From Bacteroidia bacterium (GTDB lineage Bacteria; Bacteroidota; Bacteroidia; NS11-12g; UBA9320), in contig JADLGN010000027.1 of NCBI GenBank assembly GCA_020849295.1, forward strand, positions 62,001 to 126,000: a DNA stretch of 64,000 bases. Direction: 5' to 3'. Below are positions 17,821 through 27,166 of this stretch, piece after piece. The first letter of the stretch is position 1, and each line of letters begins with the position of its first letter. The position numbers and the translations under genes were made by a program. The notes beneath the pieces were generated by a model that was given only the letters and a program-made list of their open reading frames with translations, was not told where the DNA came from and made no database searches.

Positions 17821-20076
17821 ATGTCAAGAATACTCGGTGTACTAATATTTTCAATTATTTTAATCACAAATATTTTTGCACAAAAAACCAAATATAATGG
17901 AGTTGGGAGATGGCGTACACATTTTCCATATAAAGATGTAAAGCAAATACAAGAAGTCGGAGATTTTATATTCGTACTACCCGAAAAAGGGTTTTATACT
18001 TATCATCAGCCAAGTGGCGAAATTACTTTATACTCAAAAGTGAATGGATTTAGTGATATTGATATTGCTCTAATGAGATATATTGCTGACGAAAACAAAG
18101 TGATTTTTATTTATAAATCAGGAAATATTGATATATTAAACCTAAAAGATTGGAGTATTAAAAATATTCCTGACATATTGCGTAAAAGTATTTTTGGAGA
18201 AAAAAACTTTTACGACATTCAGTATTTTGATAAAAAAGCCTACTTAGCCTGTAGTTTTGGGATAATAGTAATAGACTTAAATAAACTTGAGATAAGTGAT
18301 TCATATCAAAATATTGGTCCTTCAGGTGAAGTAATACCCATATATTCTACAATAAGATACAAAAATTACATTTATGCCGGAACTAACAAAGGATTATTAA
18401 GAGCTAAAGCAGAATTTACAAACCTTAGTGATTATAAAAACTGGCAAATAATAAAAATAGGAAACGAAAGTAAGTTACTTAGGGTTTTTGATGGAAAACT
18501 TTTTGCAGTAAATGACTCGCTTTTTCAAAAATTTAACGATACATTGTGGCAAAATGTAAAATACAGTAATAAAAGAAACATACAAAGTATCGAAATAAAT
18601 CATAACAAACTGGTTGAAACACATTGGGGCGGATATTTAATTATAAAACCAAATAATATTATTGACAGTGTTAGAGAAAATCAGATGTCGTATGGTATAG
18701 TTGATATTAATGGTTTGATATGGACCGGTGGGGCTGGATTAGGACTTATAAATATTAAACCAAATGGATCTTATGGATATTTCGGACTAAACGGACCAAA
18801 CGGAATTACTACAAATACAATTGCGGCATGGAAAGAAGAAATGTGGGTAACAAGTGGTGGTCCGGGCTATGTTTTTGGACCAACATTTAATGGCAGCGGA
18901 TATTATCATTTTATAGATAACCGGTGGGATAACCGCCCTCAAACTCCTGAAGAACTTCGTGCAATGTATGATTTTTCGAGTATAGCAATTGATGAAAATA
19001 CAGGTGAAGTTTGGCTTGGCAGCCATGGTACCGGAATTGCAAGATTGCAAAACGGTAAATTTGTTGAAAGATTTGATTATTACAACAGCACATTAAGAAA
19101 ACAAGCAGGATTGTTTACAATAGTACCAGGAATAGCATTAGACAGTAAAAAAAATCTTTGGGCTGCTAATTACGATACTGATAGTTGTGTTTCGGTAAGA
19201 TTTAAAAATGGAAAATGGCAAAATTATAAACTTACTACAAAATATGTAGGTGAGATGGTAATAGACGACCTAGACCAAAAATGGATGACAACACCACGTA
19301 TAGGAAGTTCGGGTATTGTAGTGTTCAAAGAAAGTTCAAATGGCAAACCCCAACGCGAACGATTACTAATGAAAGGGAAAGGTTCGGGAGATTTGCCTTC
19401 AAACAGAGTAAATGCAATAATTAAAGACAAAGACAACGAAATTTGGATTGGTACAGATGAAGGTTTGGCAGTTTTTTTTAACCCTATAAGAGCTTTTGAT
19501 TTGGAAGAAGATGCACAAAGAATAATTGTTGACCAAAACGGAGTTGTAGGGTATTTGTTAGGAAATGAAGCTATAAATGATTTAGCTGTGGATGGGGCAA
19601 ACCGCAAATGGGCAGCTACTAGTAATGGAGCTTTTTTAATTGAAAAAGATGGAACAAGTGTTTTAGAACATTTTACAGTAGATAATACGCCACTACCAAG
19701 CAATATTATTAAATCAGTAGGTGTAAATGGTGTTACCGGTGAAGTATTTTTTGGTACAGAAAACGGTATAATTTCTTATGGAGGAAATGCAACTGAAGCC
19801 ACTGACGAACATTCAAATGTAAAAATTTATCCTAACCCGGTTAGAGAAAATTATAATGGAGATATTACAATTACAGGCTTGCCCGACTATGCTACGGTAA
19901 AAATTACCGATGTTTCGGGCAGAATAATTTATGAAACTCTTTCAAACGGCGGTATTGCTACATGGAATGGACGCTTATTTAACGGAAGCAAACCTAAAAC
20001 AGGAATTTACCTTATCTTTAGTTCAAATAAAGAAGACAAAGAAAGTCTTGTAAGCAAAATGCTAATTGTAAACTGA
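17821..20076 (+). CDS. porZ: PorZ-like type IX secretion protein with retained sorting domain
   Basis: Cell-surface T9SS component related to Porphyromonas PorZ, which presents anionic LPS to the sortase PorU. I chose ATG 17821 over an in-frame TTG at 17815, giving 751 residues. A signal peptide ends at IFAQ (about 20). The N-terminal motif WRTHFPYKDV (about 31) opens the beta-propeller; repeats such as WLGSHGTGIARL and IWIGTDEGLAV match two-component-regulator propeller blades. The last 80 or so residues are a T9SS type A sorting domain beginning KIYPNPVRENYNGD and ending SKMLIVN. Length and architecture agree with PorZ (about 780 residues). Its product is likely exported by the system it serves. 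Confidence 0.88.
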   Translation: MSRILGVLIFSIILITNIFAQKTKYNGVGRWRTHFPYKDVKQIQEVGDFIFVLPEKGFYTYHQPSGEITLYSKVNGFSDIDIALMRYIADENKVIFIYKSGNIDILNLKDWSIKNIPDILRKSIFGEKNFYDIQYFDKKAYLACSFGIIVIDLNKLEISDSYQNIGPSGEVIPIYSTIRYKNYIYAGTNKGLLRAKAEFTNLSDYKNWQIIKIGNESKLLRVFDGKLFAVNDSLFQKFNDTLWQNVKYSNKRNIQSIEINHNKLVETHWGGYLIIKPNNIIDSVRENQMSYGIVDINGLIWTGGAGLGLINIKPNGSYGYFGLNGPNGITTNTIAAWKEEMWVTSGGPGYVFGPTFNGSGYYHFIDNRWDNRPQTPEELRAMYDFSSIAIDENTGEVWLGSHGTGIARLQNGKFVERFDYYNSTLRKQAGLFTIVPGIALDSKKNLWAANYDTDSCVSVRFKNGKWQNYKLTTKYVGEMVIDDLDQKWMTTPRIGSSGIVVFKESSNGKPQRERLLMKGKGSGDLPSNRVNAIIKDKDNEIWIGTDEGLAVFFNPIRAFDLEEDAQRIIVDQNGVVGYLLGNEAINDLAVDGANRKWAATSNGAFLIEKDGTSVLEHFTVDNTPLPSNIIKSVGVNGVTGEVFFGTENGIISYGGNATEATDEHSNVKIYPNPVRENYNGDITITGLPDYATVKITDVSGRIIYETLSNGGIATWNGRLFNGSKPKTGIYLIFSSNKEDKESLVSKMLIVN

Positions 20077-21764
20077 TGCGTAAAATTTTAATTTTTACAT
20101 CCTCTTTTTTTATTGTAGTTTTTCTTTTATCATTTTTTATCCTTTACAAAACTTCTCATGAAGAGTTTTTGGTTTTTATTGAAAATTTTTTTTTAATAAA
20201 ATCTGACAAAATCAAAGTATTACATGATGTTTTAAATACTGAATTTTATAATAGAATAAAGTACTCATTGCTTATTTTAAGCTTTTTTGCTAGCGTAAGT
20301 TTGTACATATTTATTTCAAAGCAAAATTTATTTTATTTGATATTAGTATTTTTAAAATTACCTCTTGGGTACTTAAAATGGATATATAGAAACTTTATTG
20401 AACTTACTCTGAAAACAAAAATTTTATTGATATTATTATTAACTTTAGTTTTTGCACATAGAGTTTATATCAGCAATACAACATCAGTAATTTATGACGA
20501 AGCTTGGACTTACCTTGCCTTTACACAAAAAAATCCATTAATAGCCGCTTGTTTTTACCCTACTTCAAACAATCATATTTTATACTCACATCTTACACAA
20601 ATTACTAAATTTTTGCCTTTTGATATATTGTTTAATTTAAGATTACCTTCAATAATAACCGGGATTTTGGCAATAATTACATTTTTCTTTTGTACAAAGA
20701 GATATTTTTCAGAATATAATTTATGGCTATCTGTTTCTTTGCTTTCATTTATTTTCCCAATGGTATATTATGGAGTGGCAGCTCGAGGATATTCAATGTT
20801 GTTACTATTATTTATAATTGGATTTTTTGCAACTATAGATATTATTAAAAATCCAAATAATTATAAAGCTTATTGTATAATTATGTTTTCTTCTGTATTG
20901 GGTTTCTATACTATTCCTGTGTATTTATATCCATGTATTACATTAAACTTATTTTTACTCATTTTTTTTATAATTAACAAAGACTATACATCTCTTTTTA
21001 GAATAATAAAATTTGGATTACTAACAGTTATTGCTGTGTTATTTTTATATTTACCTGTATTTGTGGTAAGTGGTGTAAATTCAGTTATAGACAATAAGTT
21101 TGTAAAATCAAAAAGTTTTCATTTTGTAGCTGATAATTTTTTAAGTCATTTATCAAATACAGCTAGATTTTTCTCTTCTATTTATAGTGATTTTTTTGCT
21201 TTACTTCTAGTATTTTTAATGCTGGTTTTTTTTATAGTTATATTGGTTTTTTCAAAAAATATTCTATTAAAACTTTCATTATTTTGTATAATTATAATTC
21301 CGGTTTTTATATTTATTCATAGATTAATTCCTGTAGAAAGAACTTGGATTTATCTTTTAATTCCTTTTTGTTTTTCTTTAGGAATTGTTGCTAATAATAA
21401 ACTAACTCAAATTTTCATTTTTATACTTTTTGTTTTTAATATGGTTAATATAATTACAAGCTACCAAAAACAAATGTTGTGGTACGATAAAATATGCGAA
21501 GAAGATTATATACAAGGCAAATACATTACAAACTATTTTATAAATAAAAATGTTTCAGTAATCAGTAAAAATAGGATGAACACATATTTAAAATTCAATA
21601 AATTTTCAAAAAATCAAAATTGGGAAATAATTGATGAAATCCCTGAAAATATAAGTAAAGAATATTTTTTGATTTTATACAACAAAGAAAAAGAAACAAT
21701 AAACACAAGTTCGTTTACAAAGTTATTTTACTACGAAGGATATTCAATATATAAATCAGAATAA
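20076..21764 (+). CDS. Polytopic membrane glycosyltransferase (GT39/ArnT-like)
   Basis: A 562-residue membrane protein with about 12 predicted helices. The motif YDEAWT with D141/E142 in the first large extracytoplasmic loop, followed by NNHILYSHLT, is typical of ArnT/PMT-family enzymes that use polyprenyl-phosphate sugars. The C-terminal about 90 residues are soluble. The start overlaps the porZ stop by one base (TGATG), so it is translationally coupled to porZ; recO begins one base after its stop. The acceptor is unknown. The link with PorZ suggests modification of LPS or of T9SS cargo, which is inference. Confidence 0.8.
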   Translation: MRKILIFTSSFFIVVFLLSFFILYKTSHEEFLVFIENFFLIKSDKIKVLHDVLNTEFYNRIKYSLLILSFFASVSLYIFISKQNLFYLILVFLKLPLGYLKWIYRNFIELTLKTKILLILLLTLVFAHRVYISNTTSVIYDEAWTYLAFTQKNPLIAACFYPTSNNHILYSHLTQITKFLPFDILFNLRLPSIITGILAIITFFFCTKRYFSEYNLWLSVSLLSFIFPMVYYGVAARGYSMLLLLFIIGFFATIDIIKNPNNYKAYCIIMFSSVLGFYTIPVYLYPCITLNLFLLIFFIINKDYTSLFRIIKFGLLTVIAVLFLYLPVFVVSGVNSVIDNKFVKSKSFHFVADNFLSHLSNTARFFSSIYSDFFALLLVFLMLVFFIVILVFSKNILLKLSLFCIIIIPVFIFIHRLIPVERTWIYLLIPFCFSLGIVANNKLTQIFIFILFVFNMVNIITSYQKQMLWYDKICEEDYIQGKYITNYFINKNVSVISKNRMNTYLKFNKFSKNQNWEIIDEIPENISKEYFLILYNKEKETINTSSFTKLFYYEGYSIYKSE

Positions 21765-21765
21765 A

Positions 21766-22494
21766 ATGATATTAAAAACTGAAGCTATTTGTATAAAAAA
21801 TACACGATTTGGCGAATCGGGAATAATTAGTAAACTATATACTAAAGACAGAGGAATATCTTCATTTTTGATTCAAGGAATTAATAGAAAATCAAGTATA
21901 ATAAAAAACTCTCATATTATGCCTGGTAATTTATTAGAAATTGTTTATTACAAAAAAACTTCTTTAGGTATCAGCAGAATAAAAGAAACTAAACTAACTG
22001 ATAATTTTTATGGATTAGAAACAAATATTTCCAAAAATGCTGTATTGCAATTTGTATTAGAAATTATTTCCAAAACAAACGAAGATGAAATTGAAGACGA
22101 ATCTCTTTTTAATTTTCTTCAAAAAAGTTTAAGGTTTTTAAATAATAAAGAGACTCAAATTAAATATTTTCCATTAATATTTTTATGTAAATATTTATCA
22201 TTTACCGGTTGGTACCCTAATATTGACGACGCAAAAGATGAGTGTTATTTTAATTTAAAAGAGGGAAAATTTATACAAAAAACAGACTTATCAGAAAAGT
22301 TAATTCTTAATAGTAATATAAGTAAAAAATTGTATGATGTATTGACTATTTCATCAAGGATGAATTACTCAGATATTAATATAGATTTAAACCAAAAAGA
22401 AATATTACAATACCTTATTACATATTTTGAAATTCACTTATTAAAGGGTAAAAAAATAAAATCACCTGAAATTTTATCTGAAATTTTAAATTAA
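21766..22494 (+). CDS. recO: DNA repair protein RecO
   Basis: Recombination mediator that helps load RecA on gapped DNA with RecF/RecR, 242 residues, normal for Bacteroidota. The N-terminal OB-fold contains TEAICIKNTRFGESGIISKLYTKDRG (described as residues 5-30), and the helical C-terminal domain contains FLCKYLSFTGWYPN. The zinc-binding cysteines of some RecO proteins are absent apart from single residues. It ends a three- or four-gene transcript and is followed directly by a strong hairpin. Confidence 0.93.
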   Translation: MILKTEAICIKNTRFGESGIISKLYTKDRGISSFLIQGINRKSSIIKNSHIMPGNLLEIVYYKKTSLGISRIKETKLTDNFYGLETNISKNAVLQFVLEIISKTNEDEIEDESLFNFLQKSLRFLNNKETQIKYFPLIFLCKYLSFTGWYPNIDDAKDECYFNLKEGKFIQKTDLSEKLILNSNISKKLYDVLTISSRMNYSDINIDLNQKEILQYLITYFEIHLLKGKKIKSPEILSEILN

Positions 22495-22501
22495 TAAAAA
22501 A

Positions 22502-22533
22502 AAGCCACCTCGTTCTTATGAGATGGCTTTTTT
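22502..22533. terminator. Bidirectional intrinsic terminator between recO and the OmpA-family gene
   Basis: Arms AAGCCACCTC (22502-22511) and GAGATGGCTT (22520-22529) pair with one mismatch around an 8-base loop, flanked by A-rich and T-rich runs. It lies between convergent genes and can serve both. Confidence 0.8.
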
Positions 22534-22549
22534 AATAAATATTTATTAT

Positions 22550-24127
22550 TTATTTATCTGCTTTTTTTATTTCAACTTTTCTGTTTTTCTGATATTTTGA
22601 AGACTCATCAATAGTTGTTTTATAATCTACATTAATTCTATTTCTTTGAATTCCATAATAGTCATTAAGATAATCCACAACTTCAGTAACTCTCATACGT
22701 GAAAGTTGCTCACCTGATTTAGCACCTACAACTCCATCTGGATATCCAATTGTAAGAATTCTAAGTTCAGGACATTCTTTCATTTTTGAAGCAATTTCAT
22801 GTAAAATACCATAATATTCAGGTTTAATTTTTGAACTGCCTTTTTCAAATACAATTGGAGGAAAAACCACATCATTACAATCACAACATGTAGCAGAACT
22901 TGACGTACTACTGCTTGGTGAACTTTGCGGTGTAACATGTATTCCTTTGTTATTCACAATTGAATTTACTGGTGTTTTTGTATCTTCATCTCTAAAGTCG
23001 GGAACTCCATCATTGTCTTCGTCTAACATTACACCTTTGTCATCTACTATTGCATTTTTTTCCGAAAAAGGTTGACTGTCATTAGTGTCATCTATTCCGT
23101 CTCCATCGCTATCAATAGATTTGCCATTACCGTACACATTAGAACCTTCAGGTGTATTTGGGTCTTTGTCAAGAAAATCTGCAACTCCATCTCCATCCCC
23201 ATCTTTTGACAACGCTGTAGCTACATTATTTATTGAATCCATTTTTTCATATAAAGATTCAATCGGATTTAACCAATCATAATGATTTTCATCGTTATCT
23301 TTTTTATTTTTGATTTTAAAAGATGCCTGAAAACTTAAGAGTGAATAATAATCAGTAAAACGATTTCTCCATACCGGAGCCGAAAGTGCATCTAAATTAT
23401 CACATCTTGTATAATGCATTCTATATTCAATACCTAAATCCAACTTTGTACCAAAATTTCTTTTTACACCAATTCCAAAAGGAACTGCAAAATTAACTGC
23501 TGATTTTATTTTACCATTTGGTTTTGCACCTCCGTTGTATGTAAGAAATTCGCCAACTGGCGCTTTATAATCTCCTGCAACTTGTTTCCATCTCTGTATA
23601 GTATCAGTCCAATCACCTTTGGCTTTGCTCCAAATAGCGCCGGCACCTACTAACATAAAAATTTGATATTTTCTCAATGGTCTTAGAAATGATAAATTAC
23701 CAAGTGTATAAACCGTTGAAACATTAAAATCTTTAAAATTATTTGTAAATTCATAAGAATCTTCTGAAGGAGCCTGATTACCGGGATCGTTTATATTAAG
23801 ACCTCTTCTGAAAAGACCATTATATTGCTTAGAACCGTTTCTGCTTATTTGCTGATAATCTCTTCCTCCTTTTAACTGTCCTATATTGCCACTAAATTTT
23901 ACGGCAAAAGTTTGACCAAATGAGTATTTTGCATGAAGACCTATAGCTGTGCCAAATTGAATATTATCGGCATCTCCGTTTGTTTCGGTTGGGCTTATTT
24001 GAAATCCTAAGGACCATCTTCTTGAAGGTTCAAATTTTGTAAAAAAACTGCCAATTTGAGAAATAGATTCTAATGGAAAAATAATAATGACAGATACAAA
24101 AAATAAAAATTTATAATTTTTTTTCAT
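22550..24127 (-). CDS. OmpA-family outer-membrane protein with TSP3 repeats
   Basis: A 525-residue cell-envelope protein. ATG 24127 is chosen over an in-frame ATG 24 bases upstream because it places the signal peptide (MKKNYKFLFFVSVIIIFP...) at the N-terminus. Residues about 30-270 are a glycine/aromatic-rich beta-barrel-like region. About 300-400 hold three thrombospondin type-3 calcium-binding repeats (DKDGDGVADFLDKDP, DSDGDGIDDTNDSQP, DEDNDGVPDFRDED). A Ser/Cys-rich linker (SSTSSSATCCDC) leads to the C-terminal OmpA peptidoglycan-binding domain with FEKGSSKIKPE and SRMRVTEVVDYL and the final NRKVEIK. It probably anchors the outer membrane to the cell wall. It is monocistronic, with promoter and terminator visible. 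Confidence 0.88.
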   Translation of the reverse strand: MKKNYKFLFFVSVIIIFPLESISQIGSFFTKFEPSRRWSLGFQISPTETNGDADNIQFGTAIGLHAKYSFGQTFAVKFSGNIGQLKGGRDYQQISRNGSKQYNGLFRRGLNINDPGNQAPSEDSYEFTNNFKDFNVSTVYTLGNLSFLRPLRKYQIFMLVGAGAIWSKAKGDWTDTIQRWKQVAGDYKAPVGEFLTYNGGAKPNGKIKSAVNFAVPFGIGVKRNFGTKLDLGIEYRMHYTRCDNLDALSAPVWRNRFTDYYSLLSFQASFKIKNKKDNDENHYDWLNPIESLYEKMDSINNVATALSKDGDGDGVADFLDKDPNTPEGSNVYGNGKSIDSDGDGIDDTNDSQPFSEKNAIVDDKGVMLDEDNDGVPDFRDEDTKTPVNSIVNNKGIHVTPQSSPSSSTSSSATCCDCNDVVFPPIVFEKGSSKIKPEYYGILHEIASKMKECPELRILTIGYPDGVVGAKSGEQLSRMRVTEVVDYLNDYYGIQRNRINVDYKTTIDESSKYQKNRKVEIKKADK

Positions 24128-24148
24128 GTGTTGTATATAAGTAGTTAA

Positions 24149-24180
24149 CAAATATAGTAATTATTATTTTAACTAATCAA
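24149..24180 (-). promoter_or_regulatory. Bacteroidota-type promoter of the OmpA-family gene
   Basis: On the minus strand a TTG (24178-24180) is followed after 21 bases by TATATTTG (24149-24156), an exact TAnnTTTG. It lies 21 bases before the chosen ATG at 24127 and supports that start. Confidence 0.6.
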
Positions 24181-24282
24181 TAAATTTTTTTTATAAAATG
24201 TGAATAAATATTATTTCTATTTTTTAAGTTTTAGATTTTAAAGCCATTGGTAATTTAAAGTTAGATAAGTTTGTTAAAAAAA

Positions 24283-25851
24283 TTATTTTGATAAAAAATA
24301 AAATCTGCTTTCTAAACCTTCAAAAATAAAATTACAACTATATAAATCGGGATATTCTATCAAAAAATCAGTGCGTTCTTGTATGGAAGTAAAAAATTTG
24401 CTCTTTAATTTTAATACTTTTTCAGAAATAGGATTTTCAACTAAAACTGCTAAATCAATTTTCGATTTATAATTTTTTAGTTTATTTAATGTTGAATTAA
24501 ATTCCTTTATATATAATTCTACTTTATGTTTTTCGTATTCGCTGCTTATCATTTCATCATTAATTTCTGCCAATAATTTTTCTAACTTATTCAGTTTTAC
24601 ATCAACTTTACCCTTTATAGAACTTTGTTTACTATTTACTTTATTTATCAATTTTTCGCTATTTAAGAATAAATCTTCAGGATATATCCCAAGTTTTTTT
24701 ATATCGTTGTATATTTTTTCTTTTAATATTATTGCCGAATCACGAAGAATAAGTACAGGAAATTTCATTTTAAATTTTTCAAAAGTTTTAGTTAATAATA
24801 AGCAGTATTCAATTTCAGTACTTCCGCCTACATAAACCAAATTTGGCAAAATTGATTCTTGATATAGAACTCTTGCAAATACATTAGGGCTTAATTTTTC
24901 TACATTTTTTAATATTTCTTCTTTAGAAATTTTCATCCCTTTATGATATTCAAAATTTTTATTTTCTGATTCTATAAGTTTGTATCTCTTTTCATTATCT
25001 AACCAGAAAAAATTTGATTTTTGAGGATTTAAAACGGGTTTATAGCCATTTTTTTTAAGCGTTGTACTCTGTTCGTTTGCAGTTTTATAAATTAAATTAT
25101 TTTCTAATTCTTCTCTAAATACATTTATTGCCATTTCTTTCAAGGCTTTGTCATCGGGGTTTATTATTATTAAACCTTCTTTTTCAAAAATATCATGAAG
25201 TATTCCTCTTGTAGCAGCAGATAATGTATTTTTTTCATAATAATGCTTTTTAAGCAAAAGAAACAATGCTTTGTTTTCTTCTGTTTTGTCGGCTCTGCTT
25301 TCAAGTTCGCTTATCAAATCATGCAAACCTTTGCAATTCAATCTTCCAACTGCATTGCCGGATATTATTTCCCATTTGTATTCATTACCAAACAATTTTG
25401 TTTTACTTATTTCTTCAAAATCATGATCTTCACTTGCCATCCAAAAAATCGGCACCACTTTATTTTTGTGCTTTTGAGAATTGATAAGTTTTACAATTTT
25501 CAATAGAGATTTTATTTTGTAAATAAAAAAAAGTGGTCCTAAAAAAATATGAATTTGCTGTCCTGTAGTACAGGTAAAAATATTGTTTTCTTTTAATGAA
25601 AGTATATTTTTATATACTTCTGATTTTATATCTAATCTAATATTATCATTTTTATATTGGTTTAATAATGAATTTACAAGGGTTGGTCGTTTGCTTATTT
25701 CAAATTCTCTAGTTAAACTGTTTTTAAGTATTAAATCTAATGATGGTTGCTTAAAAAAAACATTATTTTTGGCAGTACCATTAATATAATTTTTTGTTGT
25801 TTTACTCAGGTAATCTGTTTCTGATATATTTAATGACTTTACAATTTTCAT
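24283..25851 (-). CDS. bshC: Bacillithiol biosynthesis cysteine-adding enzyme
   Basis: Putative cysteine ligase of the last step of bacillithiol synthesis, adding Cys to GlcN-malate, 522 residues (family about 530-540). Characteristic blocks are FTCTTGQQIHIFLGPLFFIYK, VPIFWMASEDHDFEEI, LNPQKSNFFWLD and VYVGGSTEIEYCLLL. The C-terminal part has the long coiled-coil typical of BshC (about 380-470). Its ATG overlaps the rimO stop by 4 bp, so it is co-translated with rimO. bshA and bshB are not in this window. Confidence 0.9.
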   Translation of the reverse strand: MKIVKSLNISETDYLSKTTKNYINGTAKNNVFFKQPSLDLILKNSLTREFEISKRPTLVNSLLNQYKNDNIRLDIKSEVYKNILSLKENNIFTCTTGQQIHIFLGPLFFIYKIKSLLKIVKLINSQKHKNKVVPIFWMASEDHDFEEISKTKLFGNEYKWEIISGNAVGRLNCKGLHDLISELESRADKTEENKALFLLLKKHYYEKNTLSAATRGILHDIFEKEGLIIINPDDKALKEMAINVFREELENNLIYKTANEQSTTLKKNGYKPVLNPQKSNFFWLDNEKRYKLIESENKNFEYHKGMKISKEEILKNVEKLSPNVFARVLYQESILPNLVYVGGSTEIEYCLLLTKTFEKFKMKFPVLILRDSAIILKEKIYNDIKKLGIYPEDLFLNSEKLINKVNSKQSSIKGKVDVKLNKLEKLLAEINDEMISSEYEKHKVELYIKEFNSTLNKLKNYKSKIDLAVLVENPISEKVLKLKSKFFTSIQERTDFLIEYPDLYSCNFIFEGLESRFYFLSK

Positions 25852-27161
25852 TTTACTATTTTGCCATATAAATCAAAAAAATCAGCTTTAGTGATTTTTA
25901 CATTTGAAAAATCTCCAATTCTTAAATAATTATCTTTAATCGGAACTAATACTTCATTATCAACATCAGGAGAGTCAGCTTCTGTTCTACCAATAAAAAA
26001 TTCTCTATCTGATTTGTCAAAAAGAACTTTTAGTGTTTTACCAATTTTTTTTTGATTTTCTTCATAAGAAATATTTTGCTGAACATTCATCAAGTATTCG
26101 GCTCTTTTGTCTTTTTCTTCCTGCAAAATGTCATCAACCAATGAATATGCGTGAGTGTTTTCTTCATGAGAGTATGTGAACACTCCTAACCTTGAAAATT
26201 TAATTCTTTCAACAAACTCTTTAAGTTCTTCTATATCTTGCTCTGTTTCTCCCGGATGCCCAACAAGCATAGTAGTTCTTAGAGATATTTCAGGTACTTT
26301 TTGCTTAATTTTATCTATAAGTTCAATAATTGCTCTTTTGCTAATACCTCTTCTCATAGCTTTAAGCATATTATCTGACACATGTTGAAGTGGAATGTCG
26401 AGATATTTGCAAATTTTGTTATTGTTTTTCATTACATCAAGTACATCTAATGGGAAATGCGAAGGATATGAATAATGTAATCTTATCCACTCTATTTGTT
26501 CAATTTCTGCAAGTTTTTGTAATAATTCTGATATTTGCTTTTTACCTGAAATATCCATTCCATAATAAGTAGTATCTTGAGCTATAAGAATTAGTTCTTT
26601 TACTCCATTTTTTGCTAGATTTTTTGCCTCTTCTATAATTAATTCTACAGGTTTTGATTTAAATTTACCTCTCATCAACGGTATCGCACAAAATGAACAT
26701 GGATGATTACAGCCTTCGGCTATTTTTAAATATGCATAATGAGAGGGTGTACTTATTAATCTTTCACCAATAAGTTCGTGTTTATAATCTGCACCTAATT
26801 TTTTTAACAAAGCAGGAAGTTCAAATGTGCCAAACCACGAATCTACTTCTGGTATTTCACTTTTTAATTCATCTCTATATCTTTGAGAAAGACAACCTGT
26901 AACATATAATTTTTCGATTTTTCCCGATTTTTTCAGGTTACTATAATGCAAAATTGTATCAATGCTTTCTTGTTTTGCACTTTCAATAAATCCGCATGTA
27001 TTTACTACTATAATTTTATGATTATTTTTACTGCTTTCATGTACAGCATAAATATCATTTGCTTTAAGTTGACTTAATAAAACTTCTGAATCAACTACAT
27101 TTTTTGAGCAACCGAGAGTTACTATATTTATATTATTACTTTTTAATGTTTTTGTTTTCAA
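25848..27161 (-). CDS. rimO: Ribosomal protein S12 methylthiotransferase
   Basis: Radical-SAM enzyme that methylthiolates an aspartate of ribosomal protein S12, 437 residues. The N-terminal MTTase domain carries the auxiliary-cluster cysteines C18, C56 and C90. The radical-SAM cluster is C151-xxx-C155-xx-C158 in GCNHPCSFCAIP. The C-terminal TRAM domain begins near 370. The preference for RimO over MiaB comes from the RGKFKSKP region after the Cys motif and the overall length. It is located 5 bp after ftsY and 4 bp overlapping bshC. Confidence 0.94.
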   Translation of the reverse strand: MKTKTLKSNNINIVTLGCSKNVVDSEVLLSQLKANDIYAVHESSKNNHKIIVVNTCGFIESAKQESIDTILHYSNLKKSGKIEKLYVTGCLSQRYRDELKSEIPEVDSWFGTFELPALLKKLGADYKHELIGERLISTPSHYAYLKIAEGCNHPCSFCAIPLMRGKFKSKPVELIIEEAKNLAKNGVKELILIAQDTTYYGMDISGKKQISELLQKLAEIEQIEWIRLHYSYPSHFPLDVLDVMKNNNKICKYLDIPLQHVSDNMLKAMRRGISKRAIIELIDKIKQKVPEISLRTTMLVGHPGETEQDIEELKEFVERIKFSRLGVFTYSHEENTHAYSLVDDILQEEKDKRAEYLMNVQQNISYEENQKKIGKTLKVLFDKSDREFFIGRTEADSPDVDNEVLVPIKDNYLRIGDFSNVKITKADFFDLYGKIVK

Positions 27162-27166
27162 AATAA

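Noticed and set aside
19224-19703. 159-codon minus-strand ORF inside porZ
   Set aside because: Antisense to conserved propeller and near-CTD sequence; no independent signal.
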